From: DATKGX01 sp035510555
Lineage (GTDB): Bacteria > Patescibacteriota > Microgenomatia > Levybacterales > UBA12049
Length of the DNA: 38,812 nucleotides
Reading direction: 5' to 3'
Assembly: GCA_035510555.1 (NCBI GenBank)
Contig: DATKGX010000044.1
Location: 1-38,812 of the forward strand
The notes below the pieces were generated by a model. That model was not told where the DNA came from, did no database searches, and saw only the letters and a list, made by a program, of their open reading frames with translations. The translations under genes were made by a program, and so were the position numbers. Shown one piece after another: positions 29,374 to 38,148 of this stretch (position 1 is its first letter; each line of letters starts with the position of its first letter).

Positions 29374-30411
29374 ATGTTTCATTCAGCACGTTTAAAATTA
29401 ACAGCTTGGTACTTATTAATTATTATGATAATCAGCATCTCTTTTAGCACTTTTATTTATTTTGGCGCGGCCAGAGAATACGATAGGATTTTAAGGCTTG
29501 AACAATATCGGGTGATGCACCCAATGCGTCCCGGCATAATTTTGCAAAGGCCACCTAGCGAAACCGAGCTATTTTCTATCTCTCCGCAGCAAGACAATGA
29601 ACTAGTTGAATGGGCAAAATTAAGAGTGCTGGAGGCATTATTTGGTATAAATGTGATAATCTTATTTCTTTCGGCGTTGGCAGGATATTTTTTAGCTGGC
29701 AGGACTTTACGGCCAATTAAAAATATGCTTGACGAACAAAACCGGTTTATTACCGATGCTTCTCACGAGTTAAATACTCCCTTGACTGCGCTAAAAACTT
29801 CACTTGAGGTAAACTTAAGAGACAAAAAATTGAGTCTGCATAAAGCGAAAAAAGTTCTCAGTAGCAATTTGGAGGACGTTAACAATTTACAATCCCTTTC
29901 GGAAGAATTGATGGAGTTGATTATGTATCAAAAACAAAACGGCAATTATAAGATTGCAAAAATTGCCCTTTCGGATATCATAAAAACCGCTGTTGGACAG
30001 ACGAAGTCATTAGCAGAGAAAAAGAAAATAGTTATAAAAGTAGATGCCCCAAAAACTTTTGTAATGGGAGACGAAAAAAGCTTAAAAAAGTTATTTGTAA
30101 TTTTACTAGATAACGCTATTAAATACACGAATAGTAAATCACCAATTAGTGTCGTGGTTAAAAAAAATGATTTCATTATTAATATTTTAGTTAAGGATGG
30201 TGGGATTGGAATTAAAAAAGAGGATATGCCGCATATTTTTGATCGCTTTTATCGGGCCGACCGGTCCAGAACAAAACAAAGAATTGAGGGTTATGGTTTA
30301 GGGTTATCAATTGCGAAAAGAATTGTAGCATTGCATAATGGAAGTATCAGGGTTGAAAGCGAAGTTAGAAAAGGAAGTGTATTTACGGTAACACTTCCGA
30401 AGATTAAATAA
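29374..30411 (+). CDS. Sensor histidine kinase
   Basis: A 345-residue kinase with two membrane helices (about 11-31 and 92-108) bounding a short extracellular loop, a HAMP-like link, the DHp box FITDASHELNTPLTALKTSL (His131), and an HATPase domain with N box LLDNAIKYTN, G1 DGGIGI, F box FDRFYR and G2 GYGLGLSI. It is the partner of the upstream regulator, whose stop it follows with no gap. The sensing loop is small, as in envelope- or peptide-sensing kinases. Confidence 0.94.
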   Translation: MFHSARLKLTAWYLLIIMIISISFSTFIYFGAAREYDRILRLEQYRVMHPMRPGIILQRPPSETELFSISPQQDNELVEWAKLRVLEALFGINVIILFLSALAGYFLAGRTLRPIKNMLDEQNRFITDASHELNTPLTALKTSLEVNLRDKKLSLHKAKKVLSSNLEDVNNLQSLSEELMELIMYQKQNGNYKIAKIALSDIIKTAVGQTKSLAEKKKIVIKVDAPKTFVMGDEKSLKKLFVILLDNAIKYTNSKSPISVVVKKNDFIINILVKDGGIGIKKEDMPHIFDRFYRADRSRTKQRIEGYGLGLSIAKRIVALHNGSIRVESEVRKGSVFTVTLPKIK

Positions 30412-30455
30412 TTTTCAGTAAACTCTCAGCCGGTGTCATTAGGATTATAAGATAA

Positions 30456-31763
30456 ATGAATTTTTTAAGAAACGTTTTTATCAGAGTAAAAAATTTGGGA
30501 ACAATCAAGAAAATCATTCTAGTTATAGTCATTACGGTTGTTCTTCTCCTTATTTATAGAAGCTTAACCACTCCCAAAAACACAACTCAATACCAAACGG
30601 CGCAAGTTACAAAAGGAACGCTAGTGGTTTCCTTAACCGAAGCAGGACAAGTGTCGGTGGCTAATAAAGTTAGCATTGTGACACAGGCCTCAGGCATTGT
30701 CAGCAATGTTTATGTTAAAAGTGGACAAACGGTTAATGCAGGAGATAAAATTGCCGATGTCACTTTGGATACGGCCGGACAACAGCGCCAGGCCCAAGCA
30801 TATTCCTCGCTTTTGTCCGCGCAAAATAGTTTACAAAGCGCTAACACCCAACTCTACACGCTGCAAAACCAGGAATTTGTCGCCAACCAAAAGTTCATTA
30901 ACGACAAAGGAATTACAAATCCAACCGACACCGACAAGCTAGATCCGGTTTACATCGAAGAAAATGCAGCTTGGTTGGCAGCGGAAGCGGCCTACAAGAA
31001 CCAATCCAATGTTATCGCACAATCTCAAGCAAGTTTAAATAATGCCTCACTTAGTTATCAATTGACATCCGGAACAATTATTGCCCCAACCAGTGGCGTC
31101 GTTGGAGATTTAACAATCACCAAAGGCATGCAGATTGGTTCTAGTAATACCACCGCCGGCTCATCGACCAATACCTCTAATCAGGCAATTGCCTCAATTA
31201 TTACCGGGAATGCAACCACTGTTTCAGTCAGCGTCGCCGAAGTAGACGCGCCACAAATTCAAGTTGGTCAAGCGGCCACAATTACATTCGATGCGCTCCC
31301 CAATAAAACTTTTACCGGGAAAGTAATGGGACTAAATACTACCGGAGCGGTTACTTCGGGAGTCACAACTTATCCAACAGTAATTCAGCTGGACGATACT
31401 ACGGATACAAGTATTTTCCCAAACATGAGCGCTACTGCCAATATTATTACCAAAGTGGACGACAACGTTTTATTAGTTCCTTCGTCAGCTGTACAAACAA
31501 CAGGTACAACTTCAACAGTTAGAGTTATGAAGAACGGTCAAGTTTCAACGGTAACGGTGCAAACCGGAGATATGTCAGATTCGCAAACCGTAATTACATC
31601 CGGACTCTCCGAAGGAGATACGATTGTCACTAGCGCAATTTCCACAGCGACAACAACCTCAACCACCACAACATCGCCGTTTAGTGGCGGACTAAGACTG
31701 GGTGGCTTTGGCGGTGGCGGGGGTAGTACAACCAGAGCGGCAGCAGGCGCCACAGGAAGATAA
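30456..31763 (+). CDS. MacA-like membrane fusion protein
   Basis: A 435-residue HlyD/MacA-type adaptor. One N-terminal membrane helix (IILVIVITVVLLLIYRSL, about 20-37), a split lipoyl domain (VSNVYVKSGQTVNAGDKIAD and ASGTIIAPTSGVVGDL type), a coiled coil of about 90 residues, beta-barrel and membrane-proximal domain, and a Gly/Thr-rich tail. TATAAG at 30446-30451, only 4 nt before the ATG, is a possible -10. It pairs with the ABC exporter genes. Confidence 0.92.
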   Translation: MNFLRNVFIRVKNLGTIKKIILVIVITVVLLLIYRSLTTPKNTTQYQTAQVTKGTLVVSLTEAGQVSVANKVSIVTQASGIVSNVYVKSGQTVNAGDKIADVTLDTAGQQRQAQAYSSLLSAQNSLQSANTQLYTLQNQEFVANQKFINDKGITNPTDTDKLDPVYIEENAAWLAAEAAYKNQSNVIAQSQASLNNASLSYQLTSGTIIAPTSGVVGDLTITKGMQIGSSNTTAGSSTNTSNQAIASIITGNATTVSVSVAEVDAPQIQVGQAATITFDALPNKTFTGKVMGLNTTGAVTSGVTTYPTVIQLDDTTDTSIFPNMSATANIITKVDDNVLLVPSSAVQTTGTTSTVRVMKNGQVSTVTVQTGDMSDSQTVITSGLSEGDTIVTSAISTATTTSTTTTSPFSGGLRLGGFGGGGGSTTRAAAGATGR

Positions 31764-31765
31764 TT

Positions 31766-32455
31766 ATGGAACAGATCTCCGTCTCACACGTTAAGAAAAT
31801 TTATTACACCGGAGATGTTGAGACATTAGCCCTTGACGATATCTCCTTTTCAATTAAAAAAGGTGAATTTGTTGCCATCGTCGGCCCCTCAGGCAGCGGT
31901 AAGTCAACGCTTATGCATGTGCTTGGAGCTTTAGATACTCCAACAAGCGGAACTTACATCCTCGACGGGCAAGATGTGAGTAAATTATCTAAAGACCAGT
32001 TGGCCGAAATAAGGAATAAAAAAATCGGCTTTGTTTTTCAGGCATTCAATTTATTACCGCGTACAACCGCAGTCAAAAATGTCGCTTTGCCGATGATTTA
32101 TGCCGGTGTTCCCAAAAATGAAAGAACAAAAAAAGCCGAAAAACTTCTAAAAGAAGTCGGATTAGGAGACCGTATGAATCATACCAGTAACCAGCTTTCC
32201 GGTGGACAAATGCAGAGAGTGGCAATTGCCAGAGCTTTATCAATGAATCCGGCCATTATTTTAGCCGACGAGCCAACCGGCAATATCTCTACAGTGCAGG
32301 CGGAAGAAATAATGAAGATTTTTCAAGCACTGCAAAAACAAGGACACACGATTGTGATTATTACTCATGAGCCTTCGATTGCAGCCTTTGCCCAAAGGAC
32401 CATTCACATTAAAGATGGGAAAATAGATAAAGAAACAAAAAACGGAAAGGTTTAG
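31766..32455 (+). CDS. MacB-like ABC transporter ATPase
   Basis: A 229-residue ATPase. Walker A GPSGSGKST, Q-loop FVFQAFNLL, signature LSGGQMQRVAIARAL, Walker B ILADEPTGN and His switch IITHEP are all present. This is the LolD/MacB family; after Walker B, the usual GNLDS is GNIST. It powers the exporter with the FtsX-type protein encoded 3 nt downstream. Confidence 0.95.
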   Translation: MEQISVSHVKKIYYTGDVETLALDDISFSIKKGEFVAIVGPSGSGKSTLMHVLGALDTPTSGTYILDGQDVSKLSKDQLAEIRNKKIGFVFQAFNLLPRTTAVKNVALPMIYAGVPKNERTKKAEKLLKEVGLGDRMNHTSNQLSGGQMQRVAIARALSMNPAIILADEPTGNISTVQAEEIMKIFQALQKQGHTIVIITHEPSIAAFAQRTIHIKDGKIDKETKNGKV

Positions 32456-32458
32456 TTT

Positions 32459-33676
32459 ATGGATTTTTTTGAGTTACTCGCATCATCTTTTGAAGCGCTC
32501 ACCTTGAATAAAATGAGGACTGCCTTGGCAGGATTAGGTATTGTCATTGGTATTGGAGCAGTTATCGCTCTTGTATCTTTAGGGCAAGCGACGCAGCAAT
32601 CGGTGCAAAATTCAATCCAAGGTTTGGGAGCAAATTTACTGACTATTTCTCCAGGGTCACAAAGAACCGGTGCTGTTCAAGGTGGGTTTGGCAGTAGTCA
32701 AACATTAACATTAGATGATGCAAACGCAATTCAATCAGCAAAGTTTGCCTCAGTTAGCAAAGTCTCGCCGGAAGTTAGTAGGCGTAGTCAGGTAACGGCC
32801 GGCAGAAACAATACCAACACCTCGATTATCGGCGCAACAGCGAATTATTTGGAAGTTCATAACGTCGCCATAAGTTCAGGGACATTTATCACAGACCAAG
32901 ATGTTCAAGGCACAAGAAATGTGGCTGTAATCGGGCCGCAGGTCGTTAGTGATCTTTTTGGCGGAGGTGATCCGACCGGCCAGACAATCCGCATTAATAA
33001 AATTCCTTTTACAATAATTGGCATAACTGTCTCAAAAGGCGGGACGGGCTTTGCTAATCAAGACGACATTGTTTTTATTCCGATCACCACAGCCCAAAAA
33101 ACCGTTTTTGGCATTGATTATGTTTCCAGCATCGCCTTATCGGCGGCATCTGCCGATTCAATCACTCAAGCGGAAAACGACGCCGGTTATCTTTTACTGC
33201 AAAGACATAAAATTAGCGACCCGACGCAGGCGGATTTTTCGATGTTTTCCCAGTCGGATATTTTGTCTGCGGCGTCTTCTGTCACCGGTACTTTTACAGC
33301 TTTGCTGGCGGGTATCGCGGCAATTTCGCTTCTGGTTGGCGGCATCGGCATTATGAATATAATGTTAGTTACGGTGATTGAAAGAACACGGGAAATTGGC
33401 CTTCGCAAAGCCTTAGGGGCAAAAGATAATCTGGTTATTGCGCAATTTTTAATCGAGTCAATAATTTTAACCATCGGCGGAGGATTAACAGGTATGGTCT
33501 TGGGAATCTTACTATCGTATGGAATTTCGCTTTTAATCAACTTACCTTTTACAATTTCCATCTTTGCCATCTTTTTGGCGATTGGCGTATCGGGAGCAAT
33601 CGGCATATTATTTGGCTGGTATCCGGCCAAAAAAGCGGCAGACTTAAGTCCAATTGAAGCATTACGTTATGAGTAA
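32459..33676 (+). CDS. MacB/FtsX-type ABC transporter permease
   Basis: A 405-residue membrane protein. An N-terminal helix (MRTALAGLGIVIGIGAVIAL), a large extracellular MacB domain (about 45-270), three C-terminal helices (TFTALLAGIAAISLLVGGIG and following), and the ERTREIGLRKALGA, PAKKAADLSPIEALRYE signatures. It forms the permease of the MacAB-like exporter, possibly of peptides or toxic compounds. No outer-membrane partner is present, in line with a single-membrane cell. Confidence 0.95.
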   Translation: MDFFELLASSFEALTLNKMRTALAGLGIVIGIGAVIALVSLGQATQQSVQNSIQGLGANLLTISPGSQRTGAVQGGFGSSQTLTLDDANAIQSAKFASVSKVSPEVSRRSQVTAGRNNTNTSIIGATANYLEVHNVAISSGTFITDQDVQGTRNVAVIGPQVVSDLFGGGDPTGQTIRINKIPFTIIGITVSKGGTGFANQDDIVFIPITTAQKTVFGIDYVSSIALSAASADSITQAENDAGYLLLQRHKISDPTQADFSMFSQSDILSAASSVTGTFTALLAGIAAISLLVGGIGIMNIMLVTVIERTREIGLRKALGAKDNLVIAQFLIESIILTIGGGLTGMVLGILLSYGISLLINLPFTISIFAIFLAIGVSGAIGILFGWYPAKKAADLSPIEALRYE

Positions 33677-33689
33677 AGGAGGTGAAAAT

Positions 33690-34139
33690 ATGAATAAAAA
33701 TATAATGATAGTAGTTGCGGTGATATTAATTGTTGTCGCGGCGGGAGGTGGATTTTTTGGGGGAATGATGTACCAAAAAAATCAAACTCCAACACTTGGA
33801 ATGATGGGGCGCGGCAATTTTGCCGCCAGATTCAGTGGTCAAGCTGGTCAAAATGCAGCTTTTCGACCGGTCAGGGGACAAGTTTTAAGTATGAGCAATA
33901 CTACCCTAACGGTTAAGATGTCCGATGGGAGTACGAAAATTGTTGTCCTCTCATCTAGCACCAGCTTTGTTCAATCTACCAAAGCAGCCTTAGCCGACAT
34001 TAAAACAGGCGATACGGTTAACGTTGTCGGAACAGCCAATTCCGATGGTTCGGTAACCGCTACGGATGTCCAAATAAATCCTCCGGCACAAGGAGGATTT
34101 GCCAGGCCAACCGGAGCTGGTCAACAACCAACTCAGTAA
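33690..34139 (+). CDS. Exported DUF5666-like protein
   Basis: A 149-residue protein. One helix (IMIVVAVILIVVAAGGGFFGG, about 4-24), a flexible part with Met/Gly, and a DUF5666-like beta domain (VRGQVLSMSNTTLTVKMSDG, then TGDTVNVVGTANSDGSVTAT) with a Pro/Gln tail. An AAAGGAGGTGAAAAT site right before ATG 33690 rules out the in-frame start at 33654. It follows macB by 13 nt and likely belongs to the exporter operon. Confidence 0.8.
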   Translation: MNKNIMIVVAVILIVVAAGGGFFGGMMYQKNQTPTLGMMGRGNFAARFSGQAGQNAAFRPVRGQVLSMSNTTLTVKMSDGSTKIVVLSSSTSFVQSTKAALADIKTGDTVNVVGTANSDGSVTATDVQINPPAQGGFARPTGAGQQPTQ

Positions 34140-34146
34140 GTAAAGG

Positions 34147-34191
34147 CAGGAATTATAAATTGGCTGGAGAATTTTACTCCAGCCATTCCTG
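34147..34191 (+). terminator. Hairpin terminator of the exporter operon
   Basis: TGGCTGGAG (34161-34169) pairs perfectly with CTCCAGCCA (34177-34185); an outer CAGGAAT/ATTCCTG pair adds a second stem. T-rich DNA follows on the plus strand. Confidence 0.7.
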
Positions 34192-34205
34192 TTTGATTTT
34201 AACTC

Positions 34206-34234
34206 TTAACATTTCTTTATTTTTTTAGTATTAT
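34206..34234 (+). promoter_or_regulatory. FKBP gene promoter, leaderless type
   Basis: TTAACA (34206-34211), 17-nt spacer, TATTAT (34229-34234), 7 nt to ATG 34242. The first possible ATG (34233) lies within the -10 box and so cannot be the start. Confidence 0.75.
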
Positions 34235-34241
34235 GTTTCTC

Positions 34242-34787
34242 ATGCAAAGAAACTTCGTTCCGTTCCTAATCATAGTAGTTGTAGTCGCTTTTGGTCTTTT
34301 GGGAATATTTTTTCTGTCCAATCAAAAGATGGGAAATTCACAAATTAACTTGACGCCGACAATTTATCCTACTCAAACTCCTCAAGTATTAACGCCGGCA
34401 GCTGCTATAATAAGTCAATCACCGGCCAGCAATGGTGCAAATATGAATAATGTTATAACTACAGCAGACGGGCTACAAATGCAAGATGAAGTTATAGGTT
34501 CCGGTCAGGATGTAAAAAGTGGGGACACGGTCACCGTAAATTACCTCGGAACACTACAAAATGGCACAAAGTTTGACAGCTCATATGATAGAAATCAACC
34601 GTTTACAACGCAAATTGGCGTTGGTCAAGTGATTAAGGGTTGGGACGAAGGAATTGTCGGGATGAAAGTCGGCGGGAAGCGAAAATTAACTATTCCGGCA
34701 AGTCTTGGGTATGGTGATCAAGCGGCAGGGAGTATCCCACCAAATTCAACTTTAGTTTTTGAAGTAGAACTTCTTGGTGTAAAATAA
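34242..34787 (+). CDS. Membrane-anchored FKBP-type peptidyl-prolyl isomerase
   Basis: A 181-residue protein. An N-terminal membrane anchor (VPFLIIVVVVAFGLLGIFFL, about 5-24), a Pro/Thr/Gln-rich linker, and a full FKBP domain (about 75-181): GDTVTVNYLGTLQNGTKFDS, the GVGQVIKGWDEG active-site loop, MKVGGKRKLTIPASLGYG, STLVFEVELLGV. It catalyses proline isomerisation in exported proteins. Start chosen from the promoter (ATG 34242, MQRNF). Confidence 0.94.
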   Translation: MQRNFVPFLIIVVVVAFGLLGIFFLSNQKMGNSQINLTPTIYPTQTPQVLTPAAAIISQSPASNGANMNNVITTADGLQMQDEVIGSGQDVKSGDTVTVNYLGTLQNGTKFDSSYDRNQPFTTQIGVGQVIKGWDEGIVGMKVGGKRKLTIPASLGYGDQAAGSIPPNSTLVFEVELLGVK

Positions 34788-35768
34788 TTAATTATTCTCC
34801 GTAGATTTCAATTTATCTTCAAGTTCTGTTTTTGTTAATAATCCTTCTTCAGCCCCAATTTTTTGAATAACGCTAGCCGCATCGAATGCTCCCCAGCGCA
34901 TTGCTTCTTTAATTGGTTGGCTATTCAAGACAGCCGCCAAAAACCCAGCCGTGTAAGCATCGCCGGCACCGGTTTTTTCCACTACCTCAACTCTGACAAT
35001 TTCCAAATGATAAAATTTATTATTCTCGTCTTGCGCAAAAGAACCGTTATCGCCGTCGGTGATGACCACATTTTTTGCGCCCAAACTTTTTATCCCGTAC
35101 AGTAGTTTTTTAATTTGACTCTCATTATTCGTTGTTAATTCCAATTCTTGGCCGTAAAGAAGTTCTTCGGCTTCCTGTTTATTCACGAACAGGTAATCGG
35201 TATTTTCTAAAATATTCATAAAGACTTTACCTTTTTTGGCAAGTTGTATCGTTCCCGGATTAAAAGCCAGTTTAACCTCAGTTGTTTTTTTAAACTCTAA
35301 AACTTGCTGGTAGGTCGTTTCCCAAACGTTGCCAAGACTGGTCAAATAAATAAATTTAGTTTGTAAGCTAGCGAAATTGAAAAGATGTTCTCTTTGGACA
35401 TGCTCAGTGAGAAGCGTACGGTCGTCTTTATAATTCAAACCAATTGAAATGGAAGTTTCTTTGTCGGTTTGCGACAAAAAGTCAGTATTCACATCTTCTT
35501 TTTTTAACTCTTCAAGGATTTTTTTTGCAAGTTCATCTCTGCCGATTTCCGCGCAAAGTCCAACACTTAAACCAAGCCTGGCCATTCCAACGGAAGTATT
35601 GGTAGCATTTCCGCCAATGCCCAAAACATATTTATCGATATAGATTTTTTCACCATAACTTAAGAACAATTTATTTTTTTCTTCATCCAATCCAAAATGG
35701 GGATTATCCTCGGGAATTTTTAAAAAAATATCGATTTTGCAATCTCCAACACACAAAATATCCAACAT
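34788..35768 (-). CDS. PfkB-family carbohydrate kinase
   Basis: A 326-residue sugar kinase of the ribokinase/PfkB family: the first signature region GIGGNATNTSVGMARLGL, and the second EKTGAGDAYTAGFLAAVL with the catalytic Asp of GAGDAY. FVNKQEAEELL marks the middle. The substrate (ribose, fructose-phosphate, nucleoside) cannot be told. A leaderless promoter supports the start. It converges with the FKBP gene, with no gap. Confidence 0.93.
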   Translation of the reverse strand: MLDILCVGDCKIDIFLKIPEDNPHFGLDEEKNKLFLSYGEKIYIDKYVLGIGGNATNTSVGMARLGLSVGLCAEIGRDELAKKILEELKKEDVNTDFLSQTDKETSISIGLNYKDDRTLLTEHVQREHLFNFASLQTKFIYLTSLGNVWETTYQQVLEFKKTTEVKLAFNPGTIQLAKKGKVFMNILENTDYLFVNKQEAEELLYGQELELTTNNESQIKKLLYGIKSLGAKNVVITDGDNGSFAQDENNKFYHLEIVRVEVVEKTGAGDAYTAGFLAAVLNSQPIKEAMRWGAFDAASVIQKIGAEEGLLTKTELEDKLKSTENN

Positions 35769-35774
35769 ATATTC

Positions 35775-35803
35775 ATTATGCCGTAAACAAGAGTCTTCTT
35801 CAA
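35775..35803 (-). promoter_or_regulatory. PfkB-kinase promoter, leaderless type
   Basis: On the minus strand TTGAAG (35798-35803), 17-nt spacer, CATAAT (35775-35780), 6 nt to the ATG. The plus-strand -10 (35814-35819) of the next gene is 11 nt away, making a very tight divergent pair. Confidence 0.75.
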
Positions 35804-35825
35804 CCCGCTATGCTATAATTTGGGT

Positions 35826-36314
35826 ATGAGCGAGCATGGTGTAGGAGGAAGAGTTCCTAGAGAAGTTAGAAGTAAAGGGAATCATCCTGAAAGAGTACAT
35901 AAACCAACGCAGGGTTTCAATCGAAAATCAGTGGTTCAAGCAGAAGGTCAAATAGGTGCTTTTGAGCCAGTTGTTCAATCCAATACGATTCCTGACGTTG
36001 CGGTTACTCCTGCTAGAGTTCCTGAAACTGAAAGAGCGCCTTGGTTTAAAGCAGGAACAAGATATTTTAGACAAATACCCCACACGCGGGTTCAATATGA
36101 AACTTGGGGAGCAAGGCTGCCTTTTGATATGCAAGTGCCACTTTCATCGAAATCTATAAAAGATGATCAAACCATAACTCCTAGACATGGTTTTGCAACA
36201 GTATATGTATTAGGTGAAGTTACAAGTGTTGATGATAAAGATAAATTTAGATGGGTTGATTTAAACGGAAAAGGTAGAACAGTCGATGATGATAGTCCCG
36301 CTGTAATAGATTAA
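35826..36314 (+). CDS. Unknown soluble protein
   Basis: A 162-residue protein with no recognised domain. The N-terminal half is rich in Pro, Arg and Val without obvious structure; the C-terminal half (WGARLPFDMQVPLSSKSIKD, GFATVYVLGEVTSVDDKDKF, RWVDLNGKGRTVDDDS) looks beta-rich. The start is ATG 35826, 6 nt after an extended -10 (TGC then TATAAT, 35811-35819); the TTG at 35820 falls in the promoter. No signal peptide. It shares a 57-bp divergent region with the kinase gene. Confidence 0.6.
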   Translation: MSEHGVGGRVPREVRSKGNHPERVHKPTQGFNRKSVVQAEGQIGAFEPVVQSNTIPDVAVTPARVPETERAPWFKAGTRYFRQIPHTRVQYETWGARLPFDMQVPLSSKSIKDDQTITPRHGFATVYVLGEVTSVDDKDKFRWVDLNGKGRTVDDDSPAVID

Positions 36315-36315
36315 T

Positions 36316-36759
36316 TTATTTTCTTTCTTCCAGTTTTTCGACTTTTTTTAAAATTTCGTTTTGTTGCTCGTTAATTTTGTGTATCTCAGAAACTATGGTA
36401 TGGATGGCGATAAGTGTCTCATGATCGCTTAGGGCTCTCGCATCGCTTGCTTGTGCCTGCACATTTTGACCAACTATAATTATTGGCAATAATACTAGCT
36501 GTAAAAATGCCTGAGAAATCCATGCTACGATAATGATGGGGTCATGAGATATGATAGCAGCAGGAAGCGCTACCAAGGAAATTAAGGCGAATGCGTATGC
36601 GCACCACATCGAGCCAACATATTTTGTAATTATCACTGCAACGTGGGTATTAAAGCGACCAAATGGGTTGTCTCCATGAACTTCCCTATGTACGTCCCGA
36701 TTTAATATTAGTTTTGGTTTGTGGGATTTTGCTCTGCTTACTTGTGTTTCATTTTCCAT
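36316..36759 (-). CDS. DUF1003-like two-helix membrane protein
   Basis: A 147-residue protein. A charged N-terminus leads to two membrane helices (VGSMWCAYAFALISLVALPA and IIVAWISQAFLQLVLLPIII), then a coiled-coil tail (SDHETLIAIHTIVSEIHKIN to the end). The FNxHVAxIITKYVGSMWCAY pattern and QASDxRA motif after the second helix are like DUF1003-type and related two-TM proteins. Role unknown. It converges with the previous gene, with one base between. Confidence 0.65.
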   Translation of the reverse strand: MENETQVSRAKSHKPKLILNRDVHREVHGDNPFGRFNTHVAVIITKYVGSMWCAYAFALISLVALPAAIISHDPIIIVAWISQAFLQLVLLPIIIVGQNVQAQASDARALSDHETLIAIHTIVSEIHKINEQQNEILKKVEKLEERK

Positions 36760-36845
36760 AACTTAAGCTTAGCATATTGGCAGAAATTTTCAATCAAAAT
36801 ACCTTACTTAAGTAATCTTTCAGTTTTTTGGTGTATAATTAAAAT

Positions 36846-37385
36846 ATGAAGATACTCGGAGTTGGCGGAACTTTAAGAAAAGGTTCGTACAGTAAAGCGC
36901 TTCTATTAGAAGCGCAAAAATTGGCTCCCGAAGGAATTGTAATCGAACTTACAGATATCGGAAATTTTCCTCTATATAATCCGGATATTGAAATGCCGTC
37001 TGTCGTTCAGGATTTCAAAAATAAAGTCAAGGCGGCGGATGCGATTCTGTTTTCAACCGCGGAATATAATTATTCGGTTCCCGGAAGTTTGAAAAACGCG
37101 CTTGATTGGGCGTCAAGACCATACGGAGATAATTCTTGGGAAGATAAGCCAGCGGCAATTATGAGCGAATCAGTCGGGATGCTGGGGGGCGTTAAGGCTC
37201 AATATCACTTAAGACAAATGATGCTTTTTATCAACATGCATCCGCTAAATAGGCCGGAGGTAGTCGTTGGAAATGTTGCGGAAAAATTTAATGCACAGGG
37301 AAACCTTACAGATGAGCATACCAAAGAAAAAATCAAAGAGCTTGTGCAATCTTTAGTCGATTGGACGGAAAGAATTAAAAAATGA
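36846..37385 (+). CDS. NADPH-dependent FMN reductase-like flavoprotein
   Basis: A 179-residue flavodoxin-like protein of the SsuE/ChrR group: GVGGTLRKGSYSKALL at the FMN-phosphate loop, AEYNYSVPGSLKNALDWASR for the isoalloxazine site, and ESVGMLGGVKAQYHLRQMM. It reduces FMN or quinones with NAD(P)H. TATAAT (36834-36839) ends 6 nt before the ATG. The stop overlaps the nickel-SOD start (ATGA), so it shares an operon with oxidative-stress proteins. Confidence 0.93.
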   Translation: MKILGVGGTLRKGSYSKALLLEAQKLAPEGIVIELTDIGNFPLYNPDIEMPSVVQDFKNKVKAADAILFSTAEYNYSVPGSLKNALDWASRPYGDNSWEDKPAAIMSESVGMLGGVKAQYHLRQMMLFINMHPLNRPEVVVGNVAEKFNAQGNLTDEHTKEKIKELVQSLVDWTERIKK

Positions 37386-37864
37386 GTCTTTTTAAAAACA
37401 TCTTAAAATTGTTACCGGAGAAAATTGCTTATGCACATTGTGATATTCCTTGCGGAATTTATGATCCTTATGTGGCGCAACGAGCTGCTCACACCATCAT
37501 TAGAATGACGCAACTTTTAACAGATTTTAACGTTACTGATCAAAAAAAGGCTGTTCATGATATTGCCAGAATGACGCATGTTAAAGAAGAACATGCCAGT
37601 ATTTTAGAAGAGGAATTGGAGACTTTACGAAACGATTATTTTAAGGAGGAACATTTTAAACAGCATGTTAATTTAAATGATTTATTTACAAATACTTTAA
37701 AATCGGCATCTAAAGCTAGACAGGAAATAAACATGGAGGCGGCCCAAGAAGCTCTGTCAGGCGTTCAGGAAATTGCCGAAATATTTTTTAAGACTAAAAA
37801 CGTCGAGCCAATCAGAGTAAAATCCGTTTATCCGACCGGCGGGGAAATGGTTCTCTATAAATAA
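37382..37864 (+). CDS. sodN: Nickel superoxide dismutase
   Basis: A 160-residue protein. The nickel hook HCDIPCGIYDP (residues 19-29) has the His1, Cys2 and Cys6 ligands of the mature enzyme, preceded by an 18-residue propeptide (MSLFKNILKLLPEKIAYA) that must be cut to expose His19. The helical part that follows is standard for the family. It converts superoxide to hydrogen peroxide and oxygen. A protease of the right kind is encoded next, overlapping the stop. Confidence 0.96.
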   Translation: MSLFKNILKLLPEKIAYAHCDIPCGIYDPYVAQRAAHTIIRMTQLLTDFNVTDQKKAVHDIARMTHVKEEHASILEEELETLRNDYFKEEHFKQHVNLNDLFTNTLKSASKARQEINMEAAQEALSGVQEIAEIFFKTKNVEPIRVKSVYPTGGEMVLYK

Positions 37865-38148
37865 TGCTTCTTGCGAAATTTAAAGTAATTGGCCACAGCA
37901 TGGAACCAGCGATTAAAAATGGAGAAACAGTTTTAACCTCAAGCCTTTTCTATTTATTTAAAAATCCTCAGATTGATGATATAGTTGCTTTTAGCGATGC
38001 GGGGGAAATTATAATTAAAAGAATTACCGGCATTCATGATGAAAAATATTTTTTAGCCGGCGATAATCAAAAAGATAGTTTGGATAGTCGCAAATTTGGA
38101 TTAATTTCAAAACAAAAAATTTTAGGGAAAGTAATTTATAAAATATAG
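37864..38148 (+). CDS. sodX: Nickel-SOD maturation protease (SodX type)
   Basis: A 94-residue S26/LexA-like peptidase. GHSMEPAIKNGETVL has the catalytic Ser (GHSMEP), and IIIKRITGI the catalytic Lys; the C-terminal LAGDNQKDSLDSRKFGLI is the signal-peptidase box E region. No membrane helix. SodX cleaves the SodN propeptide. The start overlaps the SodN stop, supporting the pairing. The stop overlaps the GTG of the next gene. Confidence 0.93.
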   Translation: MLLAKFKVIGHSMEPAIKNGETVLTSSLFYLFKNPQIDDIVAFSDAGEIIIKRITGIHDEKYFLAGDNQKDSLDSRKFGLISKQKILGKVIYKI

